A stretch of DNA of 64,000 bases from Wansuia hejianensis (GCF_014337215.1 NZ_CP060635.1:695501-759500), one strand, 5' to 3'; counted from the first letter of the stretch, positions 16,533-25,201 are shown. Notes: generated from the letters alone by a model not told the origin. A program made the numbers and translations.

Positions 16533-17342
16533 ATGAGCGAGCTGAAAGTCAATCCCAGAAGAAAATATTTAAGGCCAGAAAAGCTTCCGCACTTTTTCTG
16601 CTCCGGCTGTGGCTGCGGGCAGGTACTTAATTATTATATGCAGGCTCTGGAAGAGCTGGACATGGACCCCCGGAAAATGGTTCACGTTGCCGGCGTGGGC
16701 TGTACGGCCAGAATTCCCGTATATATTAAAACAGACATGTTCCATGGCGTCCACGGCAGAACCCTGGCCTGGGCAACCGGTGTGAAGATGATGAAGCCAG
16801 ATGTGCCGGTGGTTATATTCGCGGGCGACGGCGATATCGCTTCGATCGGCGGCAACCACTTAATCCATGCGGCGAGAAGAAATCTGGATGTGACCGTAGT
16901 GATGGTCAATAACATGAACTTTGCCATGACCGGCGGCCAGGTGGCGCCGACCACCCCGGAGAACGCCAAGACCATGACGACTCCTTACGGAAGCGCGGAA
17001 CCCAGGTTTGACGTATGTGCTTTGACTCAGGCGGCAGGCGGAACCCATGTGGAACGCTGGACTACCGCACAGCCGGCCCAGTGTAAGAAGGCCCTGGAGC
17101 GCGCTCTGACTCATAAGGGCTTCTCGCTGATTGAGATCGTGTCACAGTGTCCCACTCATTTCGGGCGGTATGCATTAAAGACCGGTGATCCGAATGCGGT
17201 GATCAAATGGATCAAAGAGAACACCTATACCGACGCGCAGGCAAAGAAGATGGCTCCCGAAGAGCTGGAAGGAAAGCTTCGCTGCGGAGAGTACATTCGT
17301 GTTGACAAGCCCATCTATGAGGGCACTAACGATTTGATATAA
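16533..17342 (+). CDS. korB: 2-oxoacid:ferredoxin oxidoreductase, beta subunit (KorB type)
   Basis: 269 residues. It carries the thiamine diphosphate site GDGD-(x25)-NNMNFAMTGGQ and Cys residues in FCSGCGCG and VGCTAR that match the proximal iron-sulfur cluster ligands of the family. The family consensus is C-P-G-C-G-H-G; here it is C-S-G-C-G-C-G, with an extra Cys. ATG 16533 (after GGGGG) is preferred to an in-frame ATG within korA because it fits the family start. It begins one base after korA. Confidence 0.94.
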   Translation: MSELKVNPRRKYLRPEKLPHFFCSGCGCGQVLNYYMQALEELDMDPRKMVHVAGVGCTARIPVYIKTDMFHGVHGRTLAWATGVKMMKPDVPVVIFAGDGDIASIGGNHLIHAARRNLDVTVVMVNNMNFAMTGGQVAPTTPENAKTMTTPYGSAEPRFDVCALTQAAGGTHVERWTTAQPAQCKKALERALTHKGFSLIEIVSQCPTHFGRYALKTGDPNAVIKWIKENTYTDAQAKKMAPEELEGKLRCGEYIRVDKPIYEGTNDLI

Positions 17343-17354
17343 GGAGGCGAGATA

Positions 17355-17912
17355 ATGGTTACATATCCTCAGAGAATTACTTTGTGCGGCTTTGGCGGGC
17401 AGGGAATTATTCTGTCGGCGGTCATTTTGGGAACCGCGGCCGTTACAAAGGGGAATTTATATGCAGTACAGACTCAGTCCTATGGTTCCGAGGCCCGCGG
17501 CGGCCAGTGCCAGGCGGAGTTGATTATCGATAAAAAGGCCATCAATTCTCCGGTGGCAGAGAAGAAGAATCTTCTGGTTGCCATGTTCCAGACGGCCTAT
17601 GAGAAATATATCCCCACCCTGGAAGAGGACGGGGTGCTGGTAATTGATCCGGATCTGGTGACTAACCTCACACACCCGGTCGCCCATACGCTGGAAGTGC
17701 CGGCTACGCAGATCGCCGTAGACCTGGGCAACCGTATGGCGGCCAACATGGTGATGCTCGGTTTCCTGGGAGAGGCTCTTGGGCTCACAGAGCAGCAGGA
17801 CCTGTTGGACGTGATCAAAGATAATGTAAATCCCAGATTTGTAGAACTGAACTTCAAGGCTGTTGAGATGGGCGCTGCCTATGCGAAAGAGCACAATCTG
17901 TACTATAAGTAA
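17355..17912 (+). CDS. korC: 2-oxoacid:ferredoxin oxidoreductase, gamma subunit (KorC type)
   Basis: 185 residues of the gamma-domain family: RITLCGFGGQGIILSAVILG at the start, QSYGSEARGGQCQAELIID and, near the end, LGFLGEALGL. This domain contributes to CoA binding and subunit contact. It lies between korB (12 bp gap, GGAGG site) and the sucC-like gene (9 bp gap). Confidence 0.92.
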   Translation: MVTYPQRITLCGFGGQGIILSAVILGTAAVTKGNLYAVQTQSYGSEARGGQCQAELIIDKKAINSPVAEKKNLLVAMFQTAYEKYIPTLEEDGVLVIDPDLVTNLTHPVAHTLEVPATQIAVDLGNRMAANMVMLGFLGEALGLTEQQDLLDVIKDNVNPRFVELNFKAVEMGAAYAKEHNLYYK

Positions 17913-17921
17913 GGAGAAGCC

Positions 17922-19061
17922 ATGAACTTATTTGAATATGAAGGGAAACAGCTGATGCGGGACTATGGGATTCCCGTACCGGAGAGTCATCTGATTACCT
18001 GTGAAAATGAGCCTGCGCCCATGGCTTATCCGTTCGTGCTGAAAGCCCAGGTGATGACAGGGGGCCGGGGGAAAGCAGGCGGAGTCAAGGTCTGCCGGGA
18101 CGAGGCGGACTACAGGAAATATTCCCATGATATTTTGAACATGGAGATTAAGGGGCACAAGGTACACGGCCTTCTGGCCGAACAAATGATGAAGGCAGAA
18201 AAAGAGCTGTATCTGTCCATCACCCTGCAGGGAGTGGCGAAGCCGACTTTGATCGCCAGCCGGATGGGAGGCATGGACATTGAGGCGGTATCCCGTGAGA
18301 ATCCGGAGGAAATTATCCGGATGGAAATCGATCCCTTTACGGGCCTGAAGGGATATCAGTTGAAGTATCTGGCAAAAAGGCTTCGGGTAGAAGACGAGAA
18401 GGATCTGTGTTCCATGGTACAGAAGGTACAGCATGCATTTTTCCAGGCGGGCGCCCTTCTGGTGGAAATCAATCCCCTGGGGCTGGTGGACGGAAAGCTG
18501 GTGGCCATGGATTCTAAATTTGTCATCGACGGCAACGCCCGCCATATGCGGGCAAAAATGGAAGAGCTGGAATCAGGACGCCAGAATCTTCATGCGTATA
18601 AAGCGCCTGAGAAGGAAGCCACTACTATCACCTATGTACCGCTGGACGGCGATCTCGGCCTGATTTCAGACGGGGCCGGAACCGGCATGCTGACTCTGGA
18701 CTTGTTGAATGATGCGGGCGGCCATGTGGCCAGCTTCTGTGAACTGGGCGGGATGACCTCAGCAGAGGTCATGTACCGGGCCATGGATCTGACACTGACC
18801 GGGCATCCGGAGGTGAAAGGCGTGATTATTGTGCTGATCGGCGGATTTAACCGCATGGACAATATGGCCTGCGGCATCACCAGATACGTAGAAGAGCACG
18901 ATGTGAAAATCCCCATATTCACCAGGATGTGCGGCACAATGGAAGAAGTGGGGCTTGAAACTATGAAAAAAGCGGGTATGCCTACCTATAGCATCCTGAC
19001 GGACACGGTAAAAGAGTTTGTAGAACAGGTTGAAGGAGGTGCAGAGAAATGTCAATCCTGA
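17922..19061 (+). CDS. sucC: ADP-forming acyl-CoA (succinyl-CoA-type) ligase, beta subunit
   Basis: 379 residues with the SucC plan: N-terminal ATP-grasp domain (LFEYEGKQLMRDYGIPVP, VLKAQVMTGGRGKAGGV, ALLVEINPL and VAMDSKFVIDGNA) and a C-terminal CoA-ligase domain (DGDLGLISDGAGTGMLTLDLL, FCELGG, IIVLIGGFNR). Together with the next gene it would use acyl-CoA, ADP and phosphate to make ATP and free acid. It overlaps sucD by 13 bp. The acyl group is inferred as succinyl from family resemblance only. Confidence 0.87.
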   Translation: MNLFEYEGKQLMRDYGIPVPESHLITCENEPAPMAYPFVLKAQVMTGGRGKAGGVKVCRDEADYRKYSHDILNMEIKGHKVHGLLAEQMMKAEKELYLSITLQGVAKPTLIASRMGGMDIEAVSRENPEEIIRMEIDPFTGLKGYQLKYLAKRLRVEDEKDLCSMVQKVQHAFFQAGALLVEINPLGLVDGKLVAMDSKFVIDGNARHMRAKMEELESGRQNLHAYKAPEKEATTITYVPLDGDLGLISDGAGTGMLTLDLLNDAGGHVASFCELGGMTSAEVMYRAMDLTLTGHPEVKGVIIVLIGGFNRMDNMACGITRYVEEHDVKIPIFTRMCGTMEEVGLETMKKAGMPTYSILTDTVKEFVEQVEGGAEKCQS

Positions 19062-19918
19062 TTAATAAGGATTCCAAGGTTCTTGTACAGGCGATTACGG
19101 GCAAATCCGGTTCTCTGCAGACCAAGGTAATGCTGGAGGCGGGCACCAACATTGTGGCTGGGGTCACGCCGGGAAAGAGCGGGCAGGAGGTCTATGGTGT
19201 ACCTGTCTATGATTACATATCCGAGGCGAAGGCGGAACATGAGTTTGATACAGTGATCTGTTTTGTGCCGCCGGCAGGAGCGAAGGACGCCTGTTTTGAG
19301 GCGATTGATGCAGGCATTAAGGTGCTGGTGCTGACCACAGAGGAGATTGCTCTCCATGATGTGGTGGAGATCATTGCCTATGCAAAAGCACATGATACGG
19401 TCCTGGTGGGACCGGGCTGTGCAGGTGTGATCATTCCAGGCGTGTGCAAAGTGGGCGCTCATCCGATCCGTTTTTTCACAAAGGGCCGTGTGGGCGTAGT
19501 CTCCAAGAGCGGAGCACTGTCCTATGAGATCGGAAAGACGCTGACAGACGCTGGAATCGGCCAGTCCGGCGTGGTTGCCATCGGCGGCGGCCCGATCTGG
19601 GGATTTACCCAGAGAGACGCCGTAGCCCTTTATGAAGAAGATCCGGACACCGATGTCATCGTGCTGCTGGGTGAGATCGGAGGCGGTTCAGAGGAAGAGG
19701 CGGCAGCCTATATCAAAGAGCATGTGAAGAAGCCGGTGGTTTCCCTGATTGTGGGCAGGAATGCGCCTCAGGGCAAGAGTCTGGGCCATGCGGGCGCTAT
19801 TGTGAGCGGCAATGTGGGAACCGCCAAGACAAAGATCGCGGCGCTTCAGGATGCAGGCGTTCATGTGGTGAAGAATCCTGTTGAAATGGTTGAGACCATC
19901 CGGTCTTTGATTGTGTGA
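19049..19918 (+). CDS. sucD: ADP-forming acyl-CoA (succinyl-CoA-type) ligase, alpha subunit
   Basis: 289 residues. Rossmann CoA-binding motif AITGKSGSLQTKVMLEAGT, the GPGCAGVI and VGVVSKSGALSYE motifs, and the phosphorylated His in SLGHAGAIVSG (about residue 247) are all present. One loop differs from ordinary SucD: the usual GIGGDP-type segment reads AIGGGPIWGFTQRDAV here, which may alter substrate choice. It lies between korC-sucC and korD, that is, inside the oxidoreductase operon, tying ATP formation to the oxidation step. Confidence 0.87.
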   Translation: MSILINKDSKVLVQAITGKSGSLQTKVMLEAGTNIVAGVTPGKSGQEVYGVPVYDYISEAKAEHEFDTVICFVPPAGAKDACFEAIDAGIKVLVLTTEEIALHDVVEIIAYAKAHDTVLVGPGCAGVIIPGVCKVGAHPIRFFTKGRVGVVSKSGALSYEIGKTLTDAGIGQSGVVAIGGGPIWGFTQRDAVALYEEDPDTDVIVLLGEIGGGSEEEAAAYIKEHVKKPVVSLIVGRNAPQGKSLGHAGAIVSGNVGTAKTKIAALQDAGVHVVKNPVEMVETIRSLIV

Positions 19919-19941
19919 AAATGGAAAGTGAGGAATTTACC

Positions 19942-20139
19942 ATGGCGGTATATATTGATAAGGAGCTTTGCAAAAGCTGTAAAATCTGCATGAATATCTG
20001 TCCGAAGAACGTGTTTGAGATCACTCATCATGTGAATAAGAAAGGATATAACTATGTGGAAGCAGTCAGAGAAGAAGACTGCATAAGCTGCGGCCAGTGT
20101 GAGACATCCTGCCCTGATTTCGTTATTCACGTGGAATGA
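19942..20139 (+). CDS. korD: 2-oxoacid:ferredoxin oxidoreductase, delta (ferredoxin) subunit
   Basis: A 65-residue bacterial ferredoxin with two four-cysteine motifs, CKSCKICMNICP and CISCGQCETSCP, for two [4Fe-4S] clusters. ATG 19942 lies eight bases after GAGG; an upstream ATG at 19921 would add seven residues. Delta subunits pass electrons from the oxidoreductase to free ferredoxin. Its place after the ligase genes instead of beside korABC is unusual. Confidence 0.85.
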   Translation: MAVYIDKELCKSCKICMNICPKNVFEITHHVNKKGYNYVEAVREEDCISCGQCETSCPDFVIHVE

Positions 20140-20163
20140 CTGAAAAGATAAGGAAGCGGTAGT

Positions 20164-20904
20164 ATGAAAAAAACCATTGGTATCATAGGGGGCATGGGGC
20201 CGCTGGCAACCTGTGACCTGTTCAGGAAAATTATAGACACAACCGATGCGGGGTGCGATCAGGAGCATGTCCGTGTCTGCATCGACAATAATACGGAGAT
20301 TGCGGACAGGACGGAAGCTATCCTGAACGGAGGCAAAGATCCTGTTCCGGAAATTGTGAAAAGCGCCGTGCGCCTCCAGGGAATGGGCTCCGACGTACTC
20401 ATCATGCCCTGTAACACAGCTCATTTTTTCTATGACCGCATTACGCCCTATGTGGATATCCCTTTCCTCCACATGATCAGGGAAACGGCCAGGGAGTTGA
20501 AGTGTAGGGGAATTAAAAAAGCGGGGCTTCTGGCGACTGACGGCACTTGCAGGTCAGGAGTCTATAAGACGGCGTTTGATGCTGCAGGGGTAGAAATGTG
20601 TGTACCTTCCGGAGAAAACCAGCGGGCTGTTATGGATGTTATCTACAAGGGTGTGAAGGCTGGAAATCTGTCCATTGATCTGAACGGCTTTTACTATACG
20701 ATGGATGACCTGTTTGCAAAAGGGGCGGAGGTGCTGGTGCTCGGGTGTACGGAGCTTCCGGTGGCTTTTGAGCTGTTCCACATTGACAGGCCGAACATTG
20801 ATCCCACCCTTGTGCTGGCTGAGGCAGCTGTGCGGTTTGTGGGGGCGAAGATCAGAAACCAGGCGGTTATTAAAGAAACGGATAAAGGAGGATTGTCATG
20901 TTAA
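20164..20904 (+). CDS. Aspartate/glutamate racemase family protein
   Basis: 246 residues with the two catalytic cysteines of the family in MPCNTAHFF (Cys83) and LGCTELPVAF (Cys195) and the N-terminal GIIGGMGPLAT motif. Such enzymes interconvert D and L forms of aspartate or glutamate without cofactor. In this operon it could feed D-amino acids to the aminotransferase that follows. It overlaps the next gene by 7 bp. Substrate is not proven; some relatives act on hydantoins or broad sets of amino acids. Confidence 0.85.
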   Translation: MKKTIGIIGGMGPLATCDLFRKIIDTTDAGCDQEHVRVCIDNNTEIADRTEAILNGGKDPVPEIVKSAVRLQGMGSDVLIMPCNTAHFFYDRITPYVDIPFLHMIRETARELKCRGIKKAGLLATDGTCRSGVYKTAFDAAGVEMCVPSGENQRAVMDVIYKGVKAGNLSIDLNGFYYTMDDLFAKGAEVLVLGCTELPVAFELFHIDRPNIDPTLVLAEAAVRFVGAKIRNQAVIKETDKGGLSC

Positions 20905-22082
20905 GCAAAATCGTGCAGAATATCACTCCGTCTGCTACATGTGAGCTGGAGGGAGTTGTAGCCGATATGAAAGCGGCGGGCGTGGATGTGATCGGCCTGA
21001 ACGCCGGAGAACCGGATTTTGACACTCCGGAAAACATCCGGAATGCCTGTAAAAAGGCCCTGGATGAGGGAAAGACCAGATACATTAATGTTCCGGGAAT
21101 TGCTGAGCTTCGCCGCGCTATTTGCAGGAAGCTGAAGAAGGACAATCATGTGGAATATGCGCCGGAACAGATCTGTGTGTCAACGGGAGCGAAACAGGCG
21201 CTGAATAATGCGGTGATGGCTGTTGTGAATCCAGGTGACGAGGTGATTATTCCCATGCCTGGATGGGTGAGCTATGTAGAAATTGTCAAGCTGGTGGGCG
21301 GAGTGCCCGTATGTGTGGATACGGATGAGAATTTCCAGCTGGATCTGGCTGCGATAGAAAAGGCTGTCACGCCCAGGACCGCGGCGGTTTTGATCAATAC
21401 GCCCAACAACCCGACGGGGGCTGTTTACAGCCGGGAGAGCCTGGAAGCTCTGGCAGAGCTCGCAGTTCGGAATGACTTTTATATCATTTCCGATGAAGTC
21501 TATGAAAAGCTGATCTATAACGGCAGGGTCCATGAATGTGTAGCTTCATTTTCAGATGCGGCCTATGAGCACAGCATTATTATCAACGGCATGTCCAAAG
21601 CTTTTGCCATGACTGGCTGGAGATGCGGATATACGGCGGCGCCTGCTGCGGTAGCGGCGGGAATCAGCGCAATCCAGGGGCATACCACGTCCAACAGCTG
21701 CACCTTTGTACAGTGGGCGGCGCTGGAGGCACTGGAACATAATGATGATACAGTCAGGGAGATGGTGGGAGAATACGCGAAACGGAAGGATTATACGTAT
21801 GAACGGCTCTCGGCCATGAAAGGGATCAGCTGTGCCAACGTGGACGGCGCATTTTATCTGCTGCCCGATATCAGCTATTATTTTGACAAATCCTTTGACG
21901 GCAAGAAGCTGGAGGATTCCTTCGGATTCTGCAGCTATATACTGGAAAAAGCTCATGTGGCTATCGTACCGGGAGGGGCTTTTAACGCTCCGAAGTGCGT
22001 GAGGATCGCATATACAAATTCCCTGGATAAAATCAGGGAAGGATTGGACAGGATGGAGAAGGCTCTGGGAGAACTGGTGTAA
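20898..22082 (+). CDS. Class I pyridoxal-phosphate aminotransferase (aspartate aminotransferase-like)
   Basis: 394 residues of fold-type I: N-terminal LNAGEPDFDTP, NTPNNPTGAVY, the ISDEVYEKL Asp that binds the cofactor and the Schiff-base Lys in INGMSKAFAMTGWR (Lys234). It is closest in pattern to the bacterial AspC/AlaA group that moves amino groups between aspartate, alanine or aromatic amino acids and 2-oxoglutarate. In the operon it would supply the 2-oxoacid used by the Kor complex. ATG 20898 follows GGAGG. Confidence 0.9.
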   Translation: MLSKIVQNITPSATCELEGVVADMKAAGVDVIGLNAGEPDFDTPENIRNACKKALDEGKTRYINVPGIAELRRAICRKLKKDNHVEYAPEQICVSTGAKQALNNAVMAVVNPGDEVIIPMPGWVSYVEIVKLVGGVPVCVDTDENFQLDLAAIEKAVTPRTAAVLINTPNNPTGAVYSRESLEALAELAVRNDFYIISDEVYEKLIYNGRVHECVASFSDAAYEHSIIINGMSKAFAMTGWRCGYTAAPAAVAAGISAIQGHTTSNSCTFVQWAALEALEHNDDTVREMVGEYAKRKDYTYERLSAMKGISCANVDGAFYLLPDISYYFDKSFDGKKLEDSFGFCSYILEKAHVAIVPGGAFNAPKCVRIAYTNSLDKIREGLDRMEKALGELV

Positions 22083-22107
22083 GAACCCATAGGAGAAAGG
22101 GGTCTGT

Positions 22108-23223
22108 ATGGAAAAAATAATCGAAGAATTCTTAGAGATGGTAAAGTTAGGCGGTGCTTCCAGGGATGAGAGGGCCGTAGCAGATTATTTGACGAAGAAA
22201 CTGGAAGAGCTGGGCTGTTCGGTGTTTGAGGATGACGCCGGGGAGCGGGCAGGGGGCAATACAGGCAATTTGATTGCCAGGCTGCCCGGAGAGCTGCCAG
22301 GCTGCCTGATGCTGTCCGCTCATATGGACAGAGTCAGCAACGGGTATCATATCAAGCCTTCCATCACTGAAGAGGGAGAGATTGTTTCTGACGGTACCAC
22401 TATACTGGGCGCTGATAACGTATCGGGCCTGGCTGTGATTCTGGATGGGCTGCGCAGGGTAAAGGCCAGCGGGAAAAAACATTCGGAACTGGAAATCGTG
22501 CTTTCCATCTGTGAAGAGGACGGGATATTAGGCGCGCGGCTTTTGGATCCGTCACTTTTGAAATCAGACATGAGTTATGTATTCGACAGCACAGGGCCTA
22601 TCGGACAGATTGATGTCAAACGGCCTTACAAGGCGATGATAGACATCGAGGTCCTGGGAGTGCGGGCCCATGGCGGCAGCCCGGAGAAGGGCGTCAATGC
22701 GATCAAAGCAGCCTGCAATATGCTGGCAGGCATCCGGGAGGGCAGGCTGGATGAAGAATCCACCTCAAATCTGGGAGTGTTCCACGGCGGACCGAAGGAG
22801 CCGGGGACAGTGTGCAATTATGTCCAGATCCGCTGTGAGGCGAGGAGCGTCAGCAAACAGAAGCTGATGGACTACCTGGCGTATTTTGAGGACTACTGTG
22901 AAGCGCACATTGAAGGAACCGGGGCAGAGCTGAAGTTCCGATATGAGATTCAGCATGGCAATTGTTGCTATAACGAAAATGATGATGTGGTTAAGATAGC
23001 CTGTGCCCAGCTTCGGGAGATGGGAATCGAACCCCGGCTGTCCCTGACTATGGAAGGATGTGACGGCAATATTTACTCCGCTCATGGAATTCCCTGCATC
23101 AGCCTTGGGATGGGAAATGCCAACGCCCATTCTCTTGATGAGCGGGTAACTGTATCTGAGCTGATCCGTGCAGGTGAGCTGGCAGAGCGGTTAATTATGG
23201 CATATAGTGAAAAAAACAGTTGA
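22108..23223 (+). CDS. M20-family metallopeptidase, PepT-like
   Basis: 371 residues. The zinc-site pattern is visible: SAHMDRV (His72, Asp74), a metal-bridging Asp in LGADNVSGLAV, the catalytic Glu pair in ICEEDG, and HGGSPEKGVNA of the lid/dimerisation domain. It resembles tripeptidase T-like and M42-related di/tripeptidases. As the last gene of the kor operon (25 bp after the aminotransferase, GAAAGGGG site) it would release amino acids from imported peptides. A terminator follows at 23275. Confidence 0.85.
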   Translation: MEKIIEEFLEMVKLGGASRDERAVADYLTKKLEELGCSVFEDDAGERAGGNTGNLIARLPGELPGCLMLSAHMDRVSNGYHIKPSITEEGEIVSDGTTILGADNVSGLAVILDGLRRVKASGKKHSELEIVLSICEEDGILGARLLDPSLLKSDMSYVFDSTGPIGQIDVKRPYKAMIDIEVLGVRAHGGSPEKGVNAIKAACNMLAGIREGRLDEESTSNLGVFHGGPKEPGTVCNYVQIRCEARSVSKQKLMDYLAYFEDYCEAHIEGTGAELKFRYEIQHGNCCYNENDDVVKIACAQLREMGIEPRLSLTMEGCDGNIYSAHGIPCISLGMGNANAHSLDERVTVSELIRAGELAERLIMAYSEKNS

Positions 23224-23274
23224 CAGGCTAAAAAAAAGACATTATAATTGCACTCAATAGCAGATTTTGGCGAA

Positions 23275-23308
23275 GGCGCTGTTTTCTATGGGAGAACAGC
23301 GCCTTTTT
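23275..23308 (+). terminator. Terminator of the korA operon
   Basis: GGCGCTGTT (23275-23283) pairs with AACAGCGCC (23295-23303), followed by TTTTT. Confidence 0.92.
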
Positions 23309-23500
23309 GGTTTTATTTCATAGGAAAGGGCTGCACACTCCGCGCTAAGGAAATATGGCCGCTGAGGCGACCGCGTTCCGGCGCGAGAGTCCGGCAAGCC
23401 GGATTCTTTGTACGATCGAGGTATAAAAAAGGGCTTGCCCGCTTTAAGTCCAGGGGTGTGACATAAGATTGTTAGATTATTTTATATTTTTTTTGAAATG
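23309..23500. other. Intergenic GC-rich structured segment, no gene seen
   Basis: Between the kor terminator and the liv promoter lies a GC-rich stretch (about 23328-23460) with several small hairpins: CGCG-TTCCGG-CGCG, then GAGTCCGG-CAAG-CCGGATTC around 23386-23405, then GGGC-TT-GCCC near 23431-23440. It is framed by AT-rich DNA. A 72-codon frame crosses it but has no ribosome-binding site and Arg-rich non-protein-like content. It could be an interspersed repeat or an RNA; nothing known was recognised. Confidence 0.35.
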
Positions 23501-23502
23501 TA

Positions 23503-23531
23503 TTGACAAATATTGGCGTTATCTTTAATAT
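23503..23531 (+). promoter_or_regulatory. Promoter of the liv-type transporter operon
   Basis: Perfect TTGACA (23503-23508), a 17-bp spacer and TATAAT-like TAATAT (23526-23531). It produces a leader of about 125 bases before livG. Confidence 0.8.
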
Positions 23532-23573
23532 ATTTTACAAAGGCCTGGGCTGCAACGAATGACTTTAAATGGA

Positions 23574-23609
23574 AGAGCTATAAAAGATAGAGTTTTATAA
23601 CTCTTTTTT
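23574..23609 (+). terminator. Terminator-like hairpin in the livG leader (possible attenuator)
   Basis: AGAGCTATAAAA (23574-23585) pairs with TTTTATAACTCT (23593-23604) with one mismatch, followed directly by TTTTT. It lies downstream of the promoter and upstream of the first gene, the place of an attenuator. Confidence 0.5.
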
Positions 23610-23621
23610 ATAAAGTGTCTT

Positions 23622-23633
23622 TTGTAGACAATA
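23622..23633 (+). promoter_or_regulatory. Second candidate GntR operator, in the livG leader
   Basis: TTGTAGACAATA differs at one base from TTGTCGACAATA, the centre of the korA operator at 15285-15304. It lies 31 bases before livG, downstream of the leader hairpin, where a bound repressor could act as a roadblock. Confidence 0.5.
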
Positions 23634-23664
23634 GATTATATACAATAAGCAGGGAGGTAACGGA

Positions 23665-24426
23665 ATGTTAGCTGTGAACAATGTATCCATGCACTTTGGT
23701 GGCCTGGTGGCACTGAACGAGGTCAGTATGACAGTAAAGGATGGAGAAATCAGAGGCCTGATCGGTCCCAACGGTTCCGGTAAGACAACGATGATCAATG
23801 TCATCACCGGATTCTATTCACCTACGAAGGGAACGGTAGAGATGGACGGCCAGGTGATTTCTGGAAAGACGCCTAATGCAGTGGCAAAAGCGGGACTATG
23901 CCGGACCTTCCAGAATATTAATCTGTTCTCTGAGATGACGGCGCTGGAAAACGTGGTGACTGCGGCCAGCACCCATCAGACTGCTAATCTCGCGTCTGCG
24001 GTATTTAAGACAAAGGCACTGAAGGATCAGGAAAAACAATGCTACGACAGGGCAAGAGAGCTGCTGGATTTTGTGGGGCTTGCCGGGAAAGAAGAGATTA
24101 AGGCTACGAACCTTCCCTACGGCCAGCAAAGGCTTCTGGAGATCGCACGGGCGCTTGCGACAGATCCGAAGCTGCTGCTGCTGGATGAACCTGTGGCAGG
24201 CATGAATGAACAGGAGAGCGACGAAGCGGCTAATCTGGTACATAAGCTCCGGGAGAATGGAAAGACCATCCTTTTAATTGAACACCATATGAAATTTGTA
24301 ATGTCCCTTTGCGATACGCTGACAGTGCTGAATTACGGTAAGGTAATTGCAGAAGGCACACCTTCAGAGATCCAGAATAATGAAGACGTTATCAGCATCT
24401 ATCTTGGCAAAAAAAGGGGGAAATAA
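23665..24426 (+). CDS. livG: Liv-type (branched-chain amino acid family) ABC importer ATPase, LivG-like
   Basis: 253 residues, with Walker A GPNGSGKTT, a LivG-type long insertion after the Q loop (FQNINLFSEMTALENVV), the short signature LPYGQQRLLEIARAL, Walker B LLLLDEPVAGMN and the switch His in IEHHMKFV. LivG works with LivF under the LivHM membrane pair. ATG 23665 follows AGGGAGGT. First gene of the transporter operon livG-livF-livK-amidase-livH-livM. The transported solute is likely an amino acid or a related amide or short peptide; family members are diverse. Confidence 0.93.
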   Translation: MLAVNNVSMHFGGLVALNEVSMTVKDGEIRGLIGPNGSGKTTMINVITGFYSPTKGTVEMDGQVISGKTPNAVAKAGLCRTFQNINLFSEMTALENVVTAASTHQTANLASAVFKTKALKDQEKQCYDRARELLDFVGLAGKEEIKATNLPYGQQRLLEIARALATDPKLLLLDEPVAGMNEQESDEAANLVHKLRENGKTILLIEHHMKFVMSLCDTLTVLNYGKVIAEGTPSEIQNNEDVISIYLGKKRGK

Positions 24427-24427
24427 T

Positions 24428-25135
24428 ATGTTAAGCATTGAACATTTAAGCTGTCATTACGGAGTCATCCAGGCACTGAACGATGTGACGATTAACATCG
24501 AGAAGAAAGGCATTTACGCGATTATCGGGGCGAACGGAGCCGGGAAATCATCTCTGATCAATGTGCTGTCCGGCCTGGTTCCGGCTTCATCAGGCAAGGT
24601 GGTGTTTGAGGGGAAGGAGATCACTGATCTGCAGCCCCATGAGATTATCAAGACGGGTATCTCAGTCTGTCCGGAAGGGCGGAAGATATTCAAGAGTGTT
24701 TCCGTCTATGAGAACCTGCTGGCAGGAGCCTATACCCTGAAGGATAAGGGGGAGATCCAGAAAAATGTGGAGATGGTCTATGAATTTTTCCCCAGGCTCT
24801 CAGAGAGGCGTAAACAGCTTGCCGGCACGCTGTCAGGAGGCGAGCAGCAGATGCTGGCTATTGGCCGGGCGCTGATGTCAAATCCGCGGCTGCTGTTGCT
24901 GGATGAACCGTCTATGGGTCTGGCGCCGAATCTGATCGATTTCGTATTCGATACAGTCGTTAAAATTTATGAAGAGACAGAACTTCCGTCCATCATCGTG
25001 GAGCAGAATTCGGAAATGGCTCTCAGCATTGCAGATTATGCGTATGTGCTGGAAGTAGGACATCTGACGATGGAAGGAACGGGCGAAGAACTTCTGGCCA
25101 GCGACGAGGTCCAGAAGAAATATCTGGGAGCCTAG
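24428..25135 (+). CDS. livF: Liv-type ABC importer ATPase, LivF-like
   Basis: 235 residues: Walker A GANGAGKSS, ICVCPEGRKIF-type Q-loop region (SVCPEGRKIFKSVSV is characteristic of LivF), signature LSGGEQQMLAIGRAL, Walker B LLLLDEPSMGLAP, switch region VEQNSEMALSIAD with Gln-Asn instead of His, normal for LivF. ATG 24428 comes one base after the livG stop codon and after GGGGAAA; a longer in-frame extension into livG is not needed. Confidence 0.93.
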   Translation: MLSIEHLSCHYGVIQALNDVTINIEKKGIYAIIGANGAGKSSLINVLSGLVPASSGKVVFEGKEITDLQPHEIIKTGISVCPEGRKIFKSVSVYENLLAGAYTLKDKGEIQKNVEMVYEFFPRLSERRKQLAGTLSGGEQQMLAIGRALMSNPRLLLLDEPSMGLAPNLIDFVFDTVVKIYEETELPSIIVEQNSEMALSIADYAYVLEVGHLTMEGTGEELLASDEVQKKYLGA

Positions 25136-25148
25136 TAACCATGCACTA

Positions 25149-25163
25149 TAAACCCTAAGAGAG
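25149..25163 (+). other. Small hairpin before livK
   Basis: ACCCT-AAGAG-AGGGT lies in the livF-livK gap without a T tract. It may limit RNA decay or processing at this border. Confidence 0.3.
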
Positions 25164-25201
25164 GGTATATAGAATAATCAATCAGTAGAGGAGGAACTGG
25201 T

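Noticed and set aside
23248..23466. 72-codon frame between the cargo operons
   Set aside because: Starts before and crosses the kor terminator, has no ribosome-binding site and is Arg-rich, unlike neighbouring proteins.
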